Of a DNA stretch of 37,102 bases, positions 17,094 through 26,900 are shown piece by piece (position 1 is the first letter of the stretch; each line of letters starts with the position of its first letter). The position numbers and the translations under genes are program-made. The notes under the pieces were generated by a model, which was not told the DNA's origin, did no database searches, and worked only from the letters and a program-made list of their open reading frames with translations. This DNA is from an uncultured Flavonifractor sp. (GTDB lineage: Bacteria; Bacillota; Clostridia; Oscillospirales; Oscillospiraceae). The stretch covers positions 1 through 37,102 of the forward strand of contig CAJUDT010000012.1 in assembly GCA_910585415.1 (NCBI GenBank). Direction: 5' to 3'.

Positions 17094-17139
17094 AAAAAGC
17101 AGGAAGGACGCATATTCAGTGCAATCCCTCCTGCTTTTT
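17094..17139. terminator. bidirectional intrinsic terminator
   Basis: Arms AAAAAGCAGGA (17094-17104) and TCCTGCTTTTT (17129-17139) flank a 24-base loop. It ends the plus-strand lipoprotein transcript and, seven bases past the stop codon, the minus-strand recombinase-SpoVT transcript. It is presumably the original spoVT terminator. Confidence 0.87.
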
Positions 17140-17145
17140 CGCGTT

Positions 17146-17595
17146 TTACGCCTCCATATGCCGGCCCAGGAAGCCAGCAATGGTCTGCACCAGCTTGTAG
17201 TCGGTTTCGCTGGTTTTTACGTCGTCATCGCGGCTGACAAACAGGACACAACCCAGCACATCCCCCTCGGAGAGGATGGGGGCGGCGCAGGCGATGAAAT
17301 ATTTGTCGTTCTCATCGCAGACAAACAGCGGGTTGTCCCCTGCGCGGTACTGGTAAATCTGCCGGCCCTCCATAATCTGCTCCAGTTCGGTGGAAACCCG
17401 CTTGTCGGCCAGCTCCCGGCGGGGCGTGCCCGCCACCGAAATGCAGGTATCCCGGTCGGTAATCACAGCAATCTGACCGGTGGTTTTGTTGAGCGTCTCA
17501 CACATCTGCCCGGCAAAGTCTCCCAGACCGCCCATGAGAGAGTATTTCTTAAAAATGACCTCGCCGTCTTTGTCGGTGTATATCTCCAATGGGTC
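17146..17595 (-). pseudogene. spoVT: spoVT 3' portion (separated from its start by the element)
   Basis: This segment encodes the last 147 residues of SpoVT plus the shared GDP codons. SpoVT is an AbrB-type regulator that modulates the forespore sigma-G regulon (known in B. subtilis). Here it has the end of the swapped-hairpin DNA-binding domain (GDPLEIYTDKDGEV) and the GAF-like ligand domain, but not the first 30 residues, so it cannot form a normal AbrB fold. It is currently translated only as the tail of the recombinase. No stop or frameshift is present, as expected if the split is reversible or recent. Confidence 0.93.
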
Positions 17596-19314
17596 GCCGT
17601 TGCTGATAACTTTGACAGTGAAAACCTTGTCGTTGTGCTTGTCGCTCTCCTGGATGATTTGAATTTCATAGGGGCGGTCGCTGACGGGAGCCATCGCCGC
17701 TACGGCCTCGGGCTTCTCATCCGGGAGCGTACCGCTTTGCAGGATGCTATCGATATCCGCTTTGAGCTGGATTTCAATATGGTCCTCGTACACTTTGATT
17801 TTCTGAATGATGAGCTGAAGGTCGTTCCGGTCCAGCTTGGGCTTGTTCAGTATGTCATCAAAGACCTCCAGCGCCGTCTTGGCCACCCGATTGACTTGGA
17901 TGATGGTGTTCCGCTTGTCTACCGTCATGGCAATCTGATTTTGGATGCCCTCCATCCGGCGGAGCAGGTCACTTTCCATCTCGTCGTAGGTTTCCTCTAG
18001 GGTCTCTTCTTGGTCTGGGTGCTTCATAATGTCCCGGATGCGCTGGCGCTTGGTGGCTTTCAGTTCCTCCTGGAGGTCCGCCAGCACCGCCTCCAGATTT
18101 TCCGCCGACTTCTTGGTTTCCGCCACGTTCCCCGCTTCTTTTTCAAGGTCCGCGTTGAGACGGTCCAGCATGGCGGCGGAGTTGTCCTTGACCTTCTGAA
18201 CATACAGCTTCAGCAGTTCATCCAGCTTGTCCACCCGTATATGGTGGCTGGTGCAGGCTTTCAGCCCTCGCTTGTGGTACTCCCCGCAGCGGTAGGCGTC
18301 CTTGATATCCCGGCGGCTCATGGCGAACATGGGGGAGCCGCAGTCGCCGCACTCCAGGAAGCCGGAATAGGTGTTGTCGTACTTTTTCTGCCCCCGGTAG
18401 TGGGCGGTGGAGCGGCTCTCCCGCAGGGCCCGGGCCGTGGCGAAGGTGCGATAGTCGATGATTTCCTGGTGATGGTGCTCAATGATGATGTGGTCCAGCT
18501 CGTCCCGCTTGACTTCCTTGCCGTTGATTTTTTTCCGGGTATATTTCCCTTGGCGTAAGGTTCCGATGTAGAAATCGTTGTCGATGATGCCCTGCACGGT
18601 CACAATGGCCCAGGCGGGCTTAACCGCACGGCGGTAATTCTCCCCTGCCGCCTCCTTGCGGTCTCGCTCCGCCATGCGGGGGGTGGGAACGCCCTCGTCC
18701 GTGAGGTGGTTAGCGATTTTCTTGTAGCCCCAGCCGTCAATGTACAGCTGGAAAATCCGGCGGACAATTTCCGCTTCTGTGGGGACGATCTCGAACTCCT
18801 GCTTTTTGTTCAGGATGTAACCGTAGGGGGCGGCGCAGATCCATTTGCCGTCCTGCTGGCGGCGCTTGATGACGGACTTTACCTTTTTGCTGGTGTCGGT
18901 GACGGGCATTTCATTGATGAGGAACTGAAACTGGATTTTCAGCCAATCGCCGTCGTTGGGGAAGTCGATGCCATCACCAATGGAGATGATGCGCACTCCC
19001 GCGTCCCGGAGGTCCTCCAGCTCCACCAGTCCTCGGCTGTTGCGGCGGGAGAAGCGGGAGAAGTCCTTGACGATGAGGATGTCCATCTGATGGGTCATCA
19101 GCTCCCGCCGCATGGTCTGGTAGCCCTCCCGCTGCTCGAAGGTGTAGCCGGAGCGGTCACGATCCTCGTAGAAAGTGAGGGTGGAGTTGGGGAATTTCTG
19201 CTTGACGAAATCCGTGATAATGGCCTTCTGGTTCTCGATGGAGGTGTTGTCCCGGTCCAATTCCTCGTCTACAGAGATGCGGCAGTAGCCAGCGATGTCA
19301 AAGCGTTCGATCAT
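17146..19314 (-). CDS. large serine recombinase fused in frame to C-terminal part of SpoVT
   Basis: A 722-residue chimera. Residues 1-575 are a large serine recombinase: resolvase catalytic domain with nucleophile Ser14 (GYCRIS), Arg-containing YTFEQREGYQ and KDFSRFSRRN; recombinase domain (about 165-290); zinc ribbon CGDCGSPMF...YRCGEYHKRG; and a long coiled coil (about 370-470). Residues 576-722 (LEIYTDKDGEVIFKKYS onward) are the second half of SpoVT: the end of its AbrB-like domain and the complete GAF-like sensor domain (LGDFAGQM... to GFLGRHMEA). The join at NGDP|LEI coincides with the att core. The start at 19314 is chosen because GAAGG lies 11 bases upstream and MIERFDIAGYCRIS is family-like. 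In the excised circle the predicted protein instead ends with SQMTLEWWERF... (601 residues). Confidence 0.93.
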   Translation of the reverse strand: MIERFDIAGYCRISVDEELDRDNTSIENQKAIITDFVKQKFPNSTLTFYEDRDRSGYTFEQREGYQTMRRELMTHQMDILIVKDFSRFSRRNSRGLVELEDLRDAGVRIISIGDGIDFPNDGDWLKIQFQFLINEMPVTDTSKKVKSVIKRRQQDGKWICAAPYGYILNKKQEFEIVPTEAEIVRRIFQLYIDGWGYKKIANHLTDEGVPTPRMAERDRKEAAGENYRRAVKPAWAIVTVQGIIDNDFYIGTLRQGKYTRKKINGKEVKRDELDHIIIEHHHQEIIDYRTFATARALRESRSTAHYRGQKKYDNTYSGFLECGDCGSPMFAMSRRDIKDAYRCGEYHKRGLKACTSHHIRVDKLDELLKLYVQKVKDNSAAMLDRLNADLEKEAGNVAETKKSAENLEAVLADLQEELKATKRQRIRDIMKHPDQEETLEETYDEMESDLLRRMEGIQNQIAMTVDKRNTIIQVNRVAKTALEVFDDILNKPKLDRNDLQLIIQKIKVYEDHIEIQLKADIDSILQSGTLPDEKPEAVAAMAPVSDRPYEIQIIQESDKHNDKVFTVKVISNGDPLEIYTDKDGEVIFKKYSLMGGLGDFAGQMCETLNKTTGQIAVITDRDTCISVAGTPRRELADKRVSTELEQIMEGRQIYQYRAGDNPLFVCDENDKYFIACAAPILSEGDVLGCVLFVSRDDDVKTSETDYKLVQTIAGFLGRHMEA
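17589..17595. other. left attachment core, shared with 32469-32475
   Basis: ATGGGTC here is identical to the right junction. Plus-strand context is CTCCA-ATGGGTC-GCC on the left and CTGTG-ATGGGTC-ACC on the right. Exchange within it would restore the spoVT reading frame. The restored target contains the quasi-palindrome GGGTGACCC. Confidence 0.88.
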
Positions 19315-19341
19315 AGCGTCACATTCCTTCACTCCTGTCAA

Positions 19342-19405
19342 ATTATACCGCTTTTTATCTGTATTTATCAGATGATATTGTATCACAGTCCACAGAAAAA
19401 CGCAA
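19342..19405 (-). promoter_or_regulatory. putative recombinase promoter region
   Basis: On the minus strand, TTGCGT (19400-19405), a 17-base spacer and TACAAT (19377-19382) form one candidate promoter. A second perfect TATAAT lies at 19342-19347, with a poor -35 (TGATAA). Between them is TGATACAATATCATCTGATAA, whose repeated TGATA/ATATCA blocks could bind a regulator. The region sits between the small conserved gene and the recombinase. Confidence 0.5.
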
Positions 19406-19443
19406 CCGGAATTGCCGGACAGTTCTGAGACGCCTGGTGTTTC

Positions 19444-19704
19444 TCATCGGTAGACTTGCCGCTTTCGGGTCTTCTCCCGCTGGACGGCCCGCTCGGCGAA
19501 ACGGCGGCGGTTATAGCGAAGCAGGGCGCTGGTCTCTTCCGCCAAGTCCTGCTGGCCAGAATAGAACACCGCCACGGTATATTTTTCTTCTTTGCACCTG
19601 CAGTATAATTCCCGCAGACGATCTTGCACCTCCTGGCTGGTCTGATCCTCCCGTGAGAGCCAAACATCTACCAGTCCTACAGCTTCATACTTATTGATCT
19701 CCAA
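19444..19704 (-). CDS. small conserved mobile-element protein
   Basis: An 86-residue acidic-then-basic protein (EINKYEAVGLVDVWLSREDQTSQEVQDR..., AVFYSGQQDLAEETSALLRYNRRRFAE). I recall similar short proteins beside serine recombinases in Clostridia elements, notably the SGQQDL and LLRYNRR blocks; function unknown. The start codon appears to be TTG at 19704 with only a weak purine-rich sequence upstream, so the exact start is uncertain. Its position directly upstream of the recombinase suggests a role as accessory factor or regulator of recombination, which is inference. Confidence 0.65.
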   Translation of the reverse strand: MEINKYEAVGLVDVWLSREDQTSQEVQDRLRELYCRCKEEKYTVAVFYSGQQDLAEETSALLRYNRRRFAERAVQREKTRKRQVYR

Positions 19705-20057
19705 CTGGAGTATCCCGTCCTTTCCCCATGAATATTTGGAAGTATTTTCCGCTTTCCCTGAGGCTTTTATGCACGGGAATGTCCAGAAAAAGGGCGGGTG
19801 AATCAGCTCGTCTATGGCTGAAACCTCATCTCATAACAGTTTGGCCAATCCGATTTCACCAGGTTGTGTCCCTTGATGACGGTCATTTACTTTTGCCTTA
19901 GGGCACAATAGTGCCTGGGTGTGTAGCGAAAACCTGTAAACGAAATCCAATCTCTTTCGAGATAGCCTGTATGTATGAAAATCAAAGCAAGACAAAAATC
20001 ATTGATAATATCGCTATGTTGAAGGGTGTGACATTTGCGGAAAGATTTGTCAACCTC
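19705..20057. other. 353-base intergenic region inside element
   Basis: No supported gene. I see only small dyads (GGCAC-AATA-GTGCC near 19914 and ATCTC-TTTC-GAGAT near 19952), too weak to assign as terminator or operator. It separates the helicase gene end from the small mobile-element gene. Confidence 0.4.
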
Positions 20058-22334
20058 TTATTTTCTTGATTTTTCCAACCTCTGATAATACGCCTCCAGC
20101 TTTTCATCGCAAATTTTATCGATTTCCGCTTTTTCTTCCTTGCTCAGCCGCTTCCAGACCGCCTCGTCCACTTGTACGATTCCCAGAGTCCTAGTGTGCC
20201 GAAGCATTTGCATATCCTCGAATCGTTTGAAAGGATTGGCCAGGATATTCCGTTGAGCCTCGCTGTTCGTGTATCCGCCTTTGGCAAAGATGCTGTTGGC
20301 CTTCTCCACCGTCAGTCCAGCGGCCCGCCGTCCCTCATAGTAAAACTGGAAATAGTCCGCAATATCTGACAGTTTTACACGGCCCTTCTCGTCGGCGTAC
20401 CGCAGAACTGCCTTGATTAAAACCGGCTTATAGGAATAGCTCATATCCATTTTCCGAATCATGTCCAGAAACAGGCCTTTCCGATTTGAGTCGTCGATCA
20501 GTGTCCAACCGTATGCTTTGGCATACTTCTCTAGGGTTTTTTCCTTGAAATATTTGAAAACCCGGTGCTCGCTCATGGGCACCGCCAGGTCCGGGACCAA
20601 CTTGCCCTCCCGGACGTACCGCTCGATGGTCTCCGCCTGTACATCCACCCGGCGAACAAACTCCATCTGGGAAATCATACCCTCCGCCTCATCCTGCCAG
20701 TTGAACACGTCAACCAGCTCGTAGTCTGTGGCATCAATAGGCCAATCCAGCAGGGCAGCGGGCTTTTCCCGGCGGTCATACAGCGCTCCCTCTGCCATCT
20801 GTTTATCCCAAGGGGACAGGACCAGTTCCCCTGCCCGGTACTTCCGCAGCTTGAATAAACGGTGGAGAGACATGGGCATATTGTACTGGCTGGCATTGTC
20901 CACAAAGTCAAAAACCATCAGGCTCTCCTTGCCCTTGTACAGTCTCATCCCCCGGCCCAACTGCTGGGTGTACAGAACTCTGGACATGGTGGGCCGGGCC
21001 ATGAACAGAACCTCGATTTCCGGACAGTCCCAGCCCTCATTCAGCAGGTCGCAGGCACAGAGCACTAAGATTTCCCGGCGGACGAATTTATCTTGGAACT
21101 CATCCCGCTCCGAACGCTTCATGCCGCCGGAAACGGCAGCGGCGGGGACTCTGGCTTTTTGGAACAAGGTGGCAATTTCCTCCGCGTGCCAGACCGAGGC
21201 ACAGAACACCACCGTCCGCCGCCCCTGGGCGTATTGAAGCCAGGTGTCCACGATGAGGCGGTTCCGCTCTGGCACGTAGATTTTGGTTTCCAGGTCTCGG
21301 ATATTGTACCGAACACTGTTGAATCGGACCTTGGTCAGGTCAATGTTGGTGTGGATGCGGATGCACCGTACTGGAACCAACTCTCCCAACTCTACGGCGG
21401 TCTGGATATCCAGACGGTGGGCGGTATTTTTGAAAATGTCTAGGATGCTCCTATCGTCGTTTCTCTCCGGCGTGGCTGTCAGGCCTAAAGTGAAAGCGGG
21501 CTTAAAAAATGCCAGCACTTTCTGGTAGGTATCCGCTGCCGCGTGGTGGGCCTCGTCAATAATGAGGTAGTTAAATTCATCGTCCTTGAAGCGGTCCAGA
21601 TGCAGAGCCACGCTCTGTACACTGCCGCAGACCACACGGGCGTCCGGCTCCTTAACGGTATCCAGATAACGACCGACTTCCACTTCGGACCATAACGCCT
21701 GAAATGTCTTCACCGCCTGCTCTACCAGTTCTTGCCTGTGGGCCAGGAACAGTGTTCTGCCGCCCAGGCGTTTGGCATCCAGCACCGCCGTCACCGTTTT
21801 GCCGGTACCGGTGGCATGGCAGAGCAAAGCGATGGTTTCCCCACGGCTTCGCATGGCCTCCAAGGCATCCAGCGCTTCCCGCTGGTGCTCTTTCAGCTCC
21901 AAATTTGCGCCGCACAGCGCCCGGCCCCGCTGGGTGGGCAGGTAGTCCTCGATTGCCCGAAGCCGGGGACGGCTACCCAAGAACACTCGAAGCTCGTCCT
22001 TTACCAGATCCGGTTGAAGCTGCATCTGCCGCACTGCCCAACGGTATACGTCCCAGCCCATGTAAATCATGCTATTTTGCTTCAGCAGGTCATCATAAAA
22101 TTTACCGGAGGCCACCAAACTCTTGTGGTGGGACCCCTCGTCATCGATTTCGATGGCGATTCGCCGCCCGTTATTCTCCAGGACGAAGTCGGCATAGCGA
22201 CTATTCTGATAAATATCGTAAAAATGATATTGAGAATAGAGGTATCCGGCCTTTTCCGCGCCGAAGACCTCGCTAAACAGTTCAATAAACAGGTCCTCGG
22301 CCCTGCTTCCGGAAGCGGAGTGGGGAATAGGCAC
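20058..22334 (-). CDS. SF2 helicase with N-terminal DUF559/Vsr-like nuclease domain
   Basis: A 758-residue protein. Residues ~10-120 resemble a DUF559/PD-(D/E)XK-type nuclease fold: Asp49 in RYADF, Glu62-x-Asp64 in IAIEIDDEGSHH, and downstream KFYDDLLKQN and GWDVYRW. Residues ~145-520 are a DEAH helicase: Walker A ATGTGKT (174-180), DEAH (260-263), LTATPERND, and motif VI QQLGRGMR. The C-terminal ~230 residues are unassigned. This layout recalls restriction-type DNA translocases, so a defence role is likely but not shown. It starts with GTG 19 bases after the MazG-like stop, with GAGGT seven bases upstream, and so belongs to the same minus-strand operon as the Wadjet genes. Confidence 0.8.
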   Translation of the reverse strand: MPIPHSASGSRAEDLFIELFSEVFGAEKAGYLYSQYHFYDIYQNSRYADFVLENNGRRIAIEIDDEGSHHKSLVASGKFYDDLLKQNSMIYMGWDVYRWAVRQMQLQPDLVKDELRVFLGSRPRLRAIEDYLPTQRGRALCGANLELKEHQREALDALEAMRSRGETIALLCHATGTGKTVTAVLDAKRLGGRTLFLAHRQELVEQAVKTFQALWSEVEVGRYLDTVKEPDARVVCGSVQSVALHLDRFKDDEFNYLIIDEAHHAAADTYQKVLAFFKPAFTLGLTATPERNDDRSILDIFKNTAHRLDIQTAVELGELVPVRCIRIHTNIDLTKVRFNSVRYNIRDLETKIYVPERNRLIVDTWLQYAQGRRTVVFCASVWHAEEIATLFQKARVPAAAVSGGMKRSERDEFQDKFVRREILVLCACDLLNEGWDCPEIEVLFMARPTMSRVLYTQQLGRGMRLYKGKESLMVFDFVDNASQYNMPMSLHRLFKLRKYRAGELVLSPWDKQMAEGALYDRREKPAALLDWPIDATDYELVDVFNWQDEAEGMISQMEFVRRVDVQAETIERYVREGKLVPDLAVPMSEHRVFKYFKEKTLEKYAKAYGWTLIDDSNRKGLFLDMIRKMDMSYSYKPVLIKAVLRYADEKGRVKLSDIADYFQFYYEGRRAAGLTVEKANSIFAKGGYTNSEAQRNILANPFKRFEDMQMLRHTRTLGIVQVDEAVWKRLSKEEKAEIDKICDEKLEAYYQRLEKSRK

Positions 22335-22353
22335 GACGGTTACCTCATTTCTC

Positions 22354-22665
22354 CTAGACTTCTTTTAGAAGGATTTTCTTTTCAAAGCCGCCCCGTTTGG
22401 CGGCCTTTTCCTGTCGGATTTGCTCAAGCTGTTCCCAGGTCCAGCCCCTGGCGTTGACGACAGTCCGCATGATCTCCAGCAGATCCGCCGGTTCTTCCAG
22501 GGATTTGCTCTCCTGGTACTCGGATAATTCTTCGTTCAGTTTGGCATCCAGTATCTCCAGATATCGGGTGTCAGACATCATTTCTATGATACAGGTTTTG
22601 CCGTCAGATTTGATGATTTTGGGAATGTGGTCGCGGACTAATTTGTTGTGTAGTTTAGTATGCAT
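22354..22665 (-). CDS. MazG-like / PRA-PH-like nucleotide pyrophosphohydrolase
   Basis: A 103-residue all-alpha NTP pyrophosphohydrolase-like protein. It starts with the typical KLHNKLVRDHIPKII and has the metal-binding region LNEELSEYQ followed by EEPADLLEIMRTVV, the E-x-x-E...E-x-x-D pattern. Relatives hydrolyse (d)NTPs to monophosphates, either in housekeeping or in nucleotide-depletion defence. It lies between jetD and the helicase with 19-base gaps on both sides, so it is transcribed with Wadjet. ATG at 22665 is preceded by GAGG. Confidence 0.8.
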   Translation of the reverse strand: MHTKLHNKLVRDHIPKIIKSDGKTCIIEMMSDTRYLEILDAKLNEELSEYQESKSLEEPADLLEIMRTVVNARGWTWEQLEQIRQEKAAKRGGFEKKILLKEV

Positions 22666-22684
22666 AAACGGATCGCCTCAGTTG

Positions 22685-23923
22685 TTACATCAAAAAAGAT
22701 TCCTGTTCAATGGTAACACCATACTCCAAAATCCGTTGGATCGCGTTATCAAACAGCGGGAAATCCCCATTCTCCAGCGCTTGCGCCAGCCGTTCCAGAT
22801 ATTCCAGGGGGCGCGGCAGCCCATTCCCCCGATATGCAGCAACATCCTCCCCGCCCATACGAAGGGGCAGCAACCTAGGAATCAGAGCCTGCAATTGGGA
22901 GAACATGCGAAATCCCCCCAAGTCGATGTCGGCCCAAAAGAAAACCTGTGCCCCCTCCTGAACTGCCTCCGCAATTTTTATGAACAGTTTGCGCTTTTGT
23001 GGGCTAAGAAATCCCCCATGATAGACCGCCAACGTCCTTGCATCCAACTCGGAAAGCAGAAATTCATCGTAATTCGTCTTATTTTCTATGAACACAATTC
23101 TGCTAATCCCGCTCAAAGTAATTGCCTGAATGGAGTCTATGGCGGTGCTGGGCAGAGCAATCCCAAAGGGCCAGACAGAATCCACATGGATGCTCCCCGT
23201 TTCTGTAGTAAGTATACACTTGCCGGATAGCTCGTACAGCTCTGGCCGCGCATAGATTCCCAGATACGCGAGCTGATCCCGAACGCCCAGATCACTCTGC
23301 TCGCAAGCCTCGGCTAGTCCCGGGCAATGGCTCCGGGCAATTTCCAGAAATGTCTCGCGAACATTGCGCTCAAAAAATTTGCTGTTGTGATAGCACCGGC
23401 TACTGAACGCCCGCATGGTCACCGGCTCGCCCCGCAACGCATCGTACTGCACCAGCGCGGTCAGCAGCTCCGACAAAAATACCATATCCTTTTTACAGAA
23501 ATGTGGAATAGCATATTTGTTTTGTGCTTTTTCGCACACTTCATCCCGCCAGTCTGCGACCCAAGTCGTATCCACATCAGCTAACTCGGCCTGAACCTTC
23601 CCCGCAACCCGCTCCGCCCGCACTTTAGGGTGCATCCGGCCCGCAGACTGATAGCATCGTTCCACAGCTTCCAGATTGAGTACCACCGCCGACAGTACGG
23701 GTCGATCCTTCACCCATTCAATAAAAACAAGCCCTTCCCGTGCCAACTCCTCCGCCGCCCGGTTGAACCCATCACGGACATCCGCCTCCTGGTATTGGTA
23801 CTCAGGTAGCTCTTTTTTATCTACACGAAGCATCACCCGGCGGCTCGATGCCCCTGGTTCCAACATATGTTTACTTCTCTCATACTTGCCCAGCAGGCGG
23901 GACAGGATTATGTCTCGCTCCAT
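22685..23923 (-). CDS. jetD: Wadjet nuclease subunit JetD
   Basis: A 412-residue protein of the DUF2220/JetD family, the Toprim-fold endonuclease that cleaves plasmid DNA extruded by the JetABC SMC complex (family knowledge). The N-terminal ~190 residues are winged-helix-like. The Toprim signature is visible as the conserved Glu in RIVFIENKTNYDEF and the DxD in VFFWADIDLGGFRMF. Length is normal. Its ATG overlaps the last 16 bases of jetC, and AAGGAGA lies ten bases upstream. It is the last canonical gene of the Wadjet operon. Confidence 0.93.
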   Translation of the reverse strand: MERDIILSRLLGKYERSKHMLEPGASSRRVMLRVDKKELPEYQYQEADVRDGFNRAAEELAREGLVFIEWVKDRPVLSAVVLNLEAVERCYQSAGRMHPKVRAERVAGKVQAELADVDTTWVADWRDEVCEKAQNKYAIPHFCKKDMVFLSELLTALVQYDALRGEPVTMRAFSSRCYHNSKFFERNVRETFLEIARSHCPGLAEACEQSDLGVRDQLAYLGIYARPELYELSGKCILTTETGSIHVDSVWPFGIALPSTAIDSIQAITLSGISRIVFIENKTNYDEFLLSELDARTLAVYHGGFLSPQKRKLFIKIAEAVQEGAQVFFWADIDLGGFRMFSQLQALIPRLLPLRMGGEDVAAYRGNGLPRPLEYLERLAQALENGDFPLFDNAIQRILEYGVTIEQESFLM

Positions 23924-26900
23924 TGCCCAGCCATCTCCTTTTCATAGGTCAGGATGTGCATTTTGTACTTCTCTTTACTAACCAGCAGGGTCTTATCCGC
24001 CAACGGCATGATGTCGGCCAGCTTGTCCGGCGGAGTGCAGATGATAGCCTGCAAGCCCATCTTTCGTAACAGCCGGACGCTCTCCACAATGCGGTCACTG
24101 TCCATTTTGTTGAACGCCTCGTCAAAAACCACCAGCCGTACCGTATTGCTGACCAGCTTGGACAGGTTATTCACCTGGTAGAGCTGCGCAAAGGAGGCCA
24201 GCACGGCAATATAAAAAGGTGTCTGGGTCTCGCCACCAGATTTGGTATTCAATGTCTGAGACAACAACTGCTTGGAGCCGTTTTGATCCGTGGTCTCCAG
24301 GTCAAATTTCAGATAGGTGCGGAAATCCGTATACCGCTCTATGTTCTGCTGTAGTTCGCTCTGTTTTCGAGCGTTGAGCTGGGTATCATCGGACATGGCC
24401 AGGCGGCTGAATAAGTCCTCGATCAACCGTCCGTACTTCTGCTGGAAAGGCAGAGCGAACAGGCCGCCCTCTCCCTCCATTAGCTCCGGGGCCATAATCA
24501 TATCATAATATTCCGCATAGTCCGGGTCCCGGTCCGCCCGGAATTGGTATTGATCTGTGCCAAACTGGGCCTGCTTCAGTGCCTTATTCAAGCTCTTCAC
24601 CTGGTCTTGGACCTGGTCGATGCTGGATTTCAGTTTGGCCAGAAAATCGTTCTGAAACTGCTCCATGGCGCTCTCACGGGCTGCCCGGATCTTCTCCCGG
24701 TATTTGGGCAGTTCACTCTCATCCAACCGTCGCTGCTCTTGGGCAAATTCATCGTTGACCATAGCGTCCACACGGAAGGAACAGGGCTGGAACGCACTGA
24801 CGTAATCCTGCCGCGCCTTAAACAGCCTACTCTGCGCCGTATTCCGTTCGTTTTTGGTCTGGGCCAGCCGGTCCCGGAAGTTCTTGGCCACGGCAGAGGC
24901 CCGTTTTAGCCGGACAAGCTCCTGCTGGTAGCGGGGAATACCGACCTGCTCCACAAAGGTTTGGGTAAACTGCTCGTTCAACGCATCTTCTTTCTCCGCC
25001 TGCTGGCCGTACAGATCAGGCAGTTCCTCATATTCCAGCCGGCGGATGCGCTCATCCAGCCGGGCTTTCTCCTGGGCATGCCTGGTCTTCTCCCCATCTA
25101 ACGCGGCAATTTCCCGTTTTAGAAGCTCAATCTGCCGCCGTTGCTCGTTCAGCCAGAACAGATCCAGGTGGGACAGCTCATCGTCAAGCCGCTCCACCTC
25201 TGCCGTGATCTCTTGCCCCCGTTGAAAGTCCGCGCGTCGCTGTTCCACTGTGCTCTGCACAAAAAACTGAGTAAAAAGCGCCTCATGGCCCTTGTGCTTT
25301 GCCAATAAGGCCCCCACTGGCGTCCAGCCCGCAATCTCCGCTTTCGTGGCTTCCATCTCAGATTCCAGCCGCTCAATCCGCAGCGCCACCGCCCGGTGGC
25401 CGATAAACGCATCCTCCATCTGCTCCCTTCGCAGCGGGCGAACCACATAGCCCTGGTACAGCATACCCTCCGCAGTCAGCGCCGTCTTATGTCGGCGCAG
25501 CTGACTCACATGAGCACAACACACTACCCGACCCAACAAGTAGTCGATGTAGGTGCGGGCCAGTTCGTTGTCCGTCTCGATTTTCTGCGCCAGACTGTCA
25601 CCCCACGGCTTGATATTCTCCCGCTCCCGCAGCTTCGCGATGTCCACCAGTCCCAAAGACCGGCCGCTGTAATCGCCCTTGATCTCGTCATAGAAGGCCA
25701 GTGCCTTTTGATAGTGCTCCGGCTCGATCAGCAAATAGAACTTCTGTGTGTTCAGATAGCCCTCCACCGCTTTCCGCCAGTGTTCCTCACCCTCCGCAAT
25801 CTCCAGCACATCGGCCAGAATGTCCACCCGGACCTCCCGGCCCGCCTGACGCTTCAGCTCAACGGAAAGGCGGTCGCGCAGCTGCCGCAGCTCTTTTGGA
25901 TAGTCCTTAACATTCCTGCGCAGGTTGGCCAGTGCCGCCCGTTGCCGGTCTTGTTCACTGTTCAGCTGTTGGAGTATTTCTTCCACCTTATAGGCTGTCT
26001 CCCGGACGGCAGCCATAAACCTGGATACAACCTCCTGGGCCTGCTCGAATACGTCCGACGATTGGGTAAACACCCGGTCGTCACAGCCGCAAAACCCTTC
26101 GTACACCTGCTCAAGTACCTCCGCGGCGGTGTGCAAAGATGTCAAAAGCGGCTCGTCCTCCCAGGCGGAGATTTTCTGCCCCAGGCTGCACAGCAGATTG
26201 GCTTCCCGCTTGATCTCCAGCACCGTGGACTGTACCTGTCCAAGCAAGCCCTTTTGTTCTTTCAGTAAGGCCCTTTTCTCCGCATTCAGCCGGTTTTCCT
26301 CATGAACTACATCGCTCTGGGCGCAGGCAGCGGTCAATTCTTCCTGCCGTCTCTGCTTCTCTTCAATCTGGCCTGCGGCTTGACGGAAGGCACTTTCCTC
26401 CTGTTCCACCCCAGCCTGACAGTCCTTTCTCTCGCTCTGTTTTTGGGCGATCCGGCCCTCCAAATCCTCTTTTTCCGCCCAGAGAACCAAGAAGTTCTGC
26501 TGCTCCCAGCGATCCAGCGCAGCCTGCATCTCCCGGAAAAGCTGGGCAATCTCCCGCAGCTTTTCCAGCTTTTCCTCCTGCCGCTGGGCCAGCTGCTCGT
26601 GGCGCTTGTAGTCCCGAATGTTTTGCTGCATGGTCTCAATATCCGGCTTATCCGGGATATCACAGATGTTTTCAGTGATAAACTTCTGGATATCCACAAT
26701 AGGCCGGAAGGACACTGCCTTTTTCAACATCCGACTAACCTGCTCACTGTGGACGTTCCATTTGGCCAACATATCCTTCCGGTATTGCTTCTGGGTATCG
26801 TACAACTTGGCGCGGGCACCATACTGCTGCCGGAGAAATATGCGCAGGCTTGGGATATCCATGGCCTCTCGGCCTGCCACGAAACAGTGCTCAGGAATCG

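Noticed and set aside
17146..19314. Recombinase-SpoVT as an ancient, stable domain fusion
   Set aside because: The matching N-terminal SpoVT piece at 32470-32568, with identical core and in-frame join, is explained far better by integration into spoVT.
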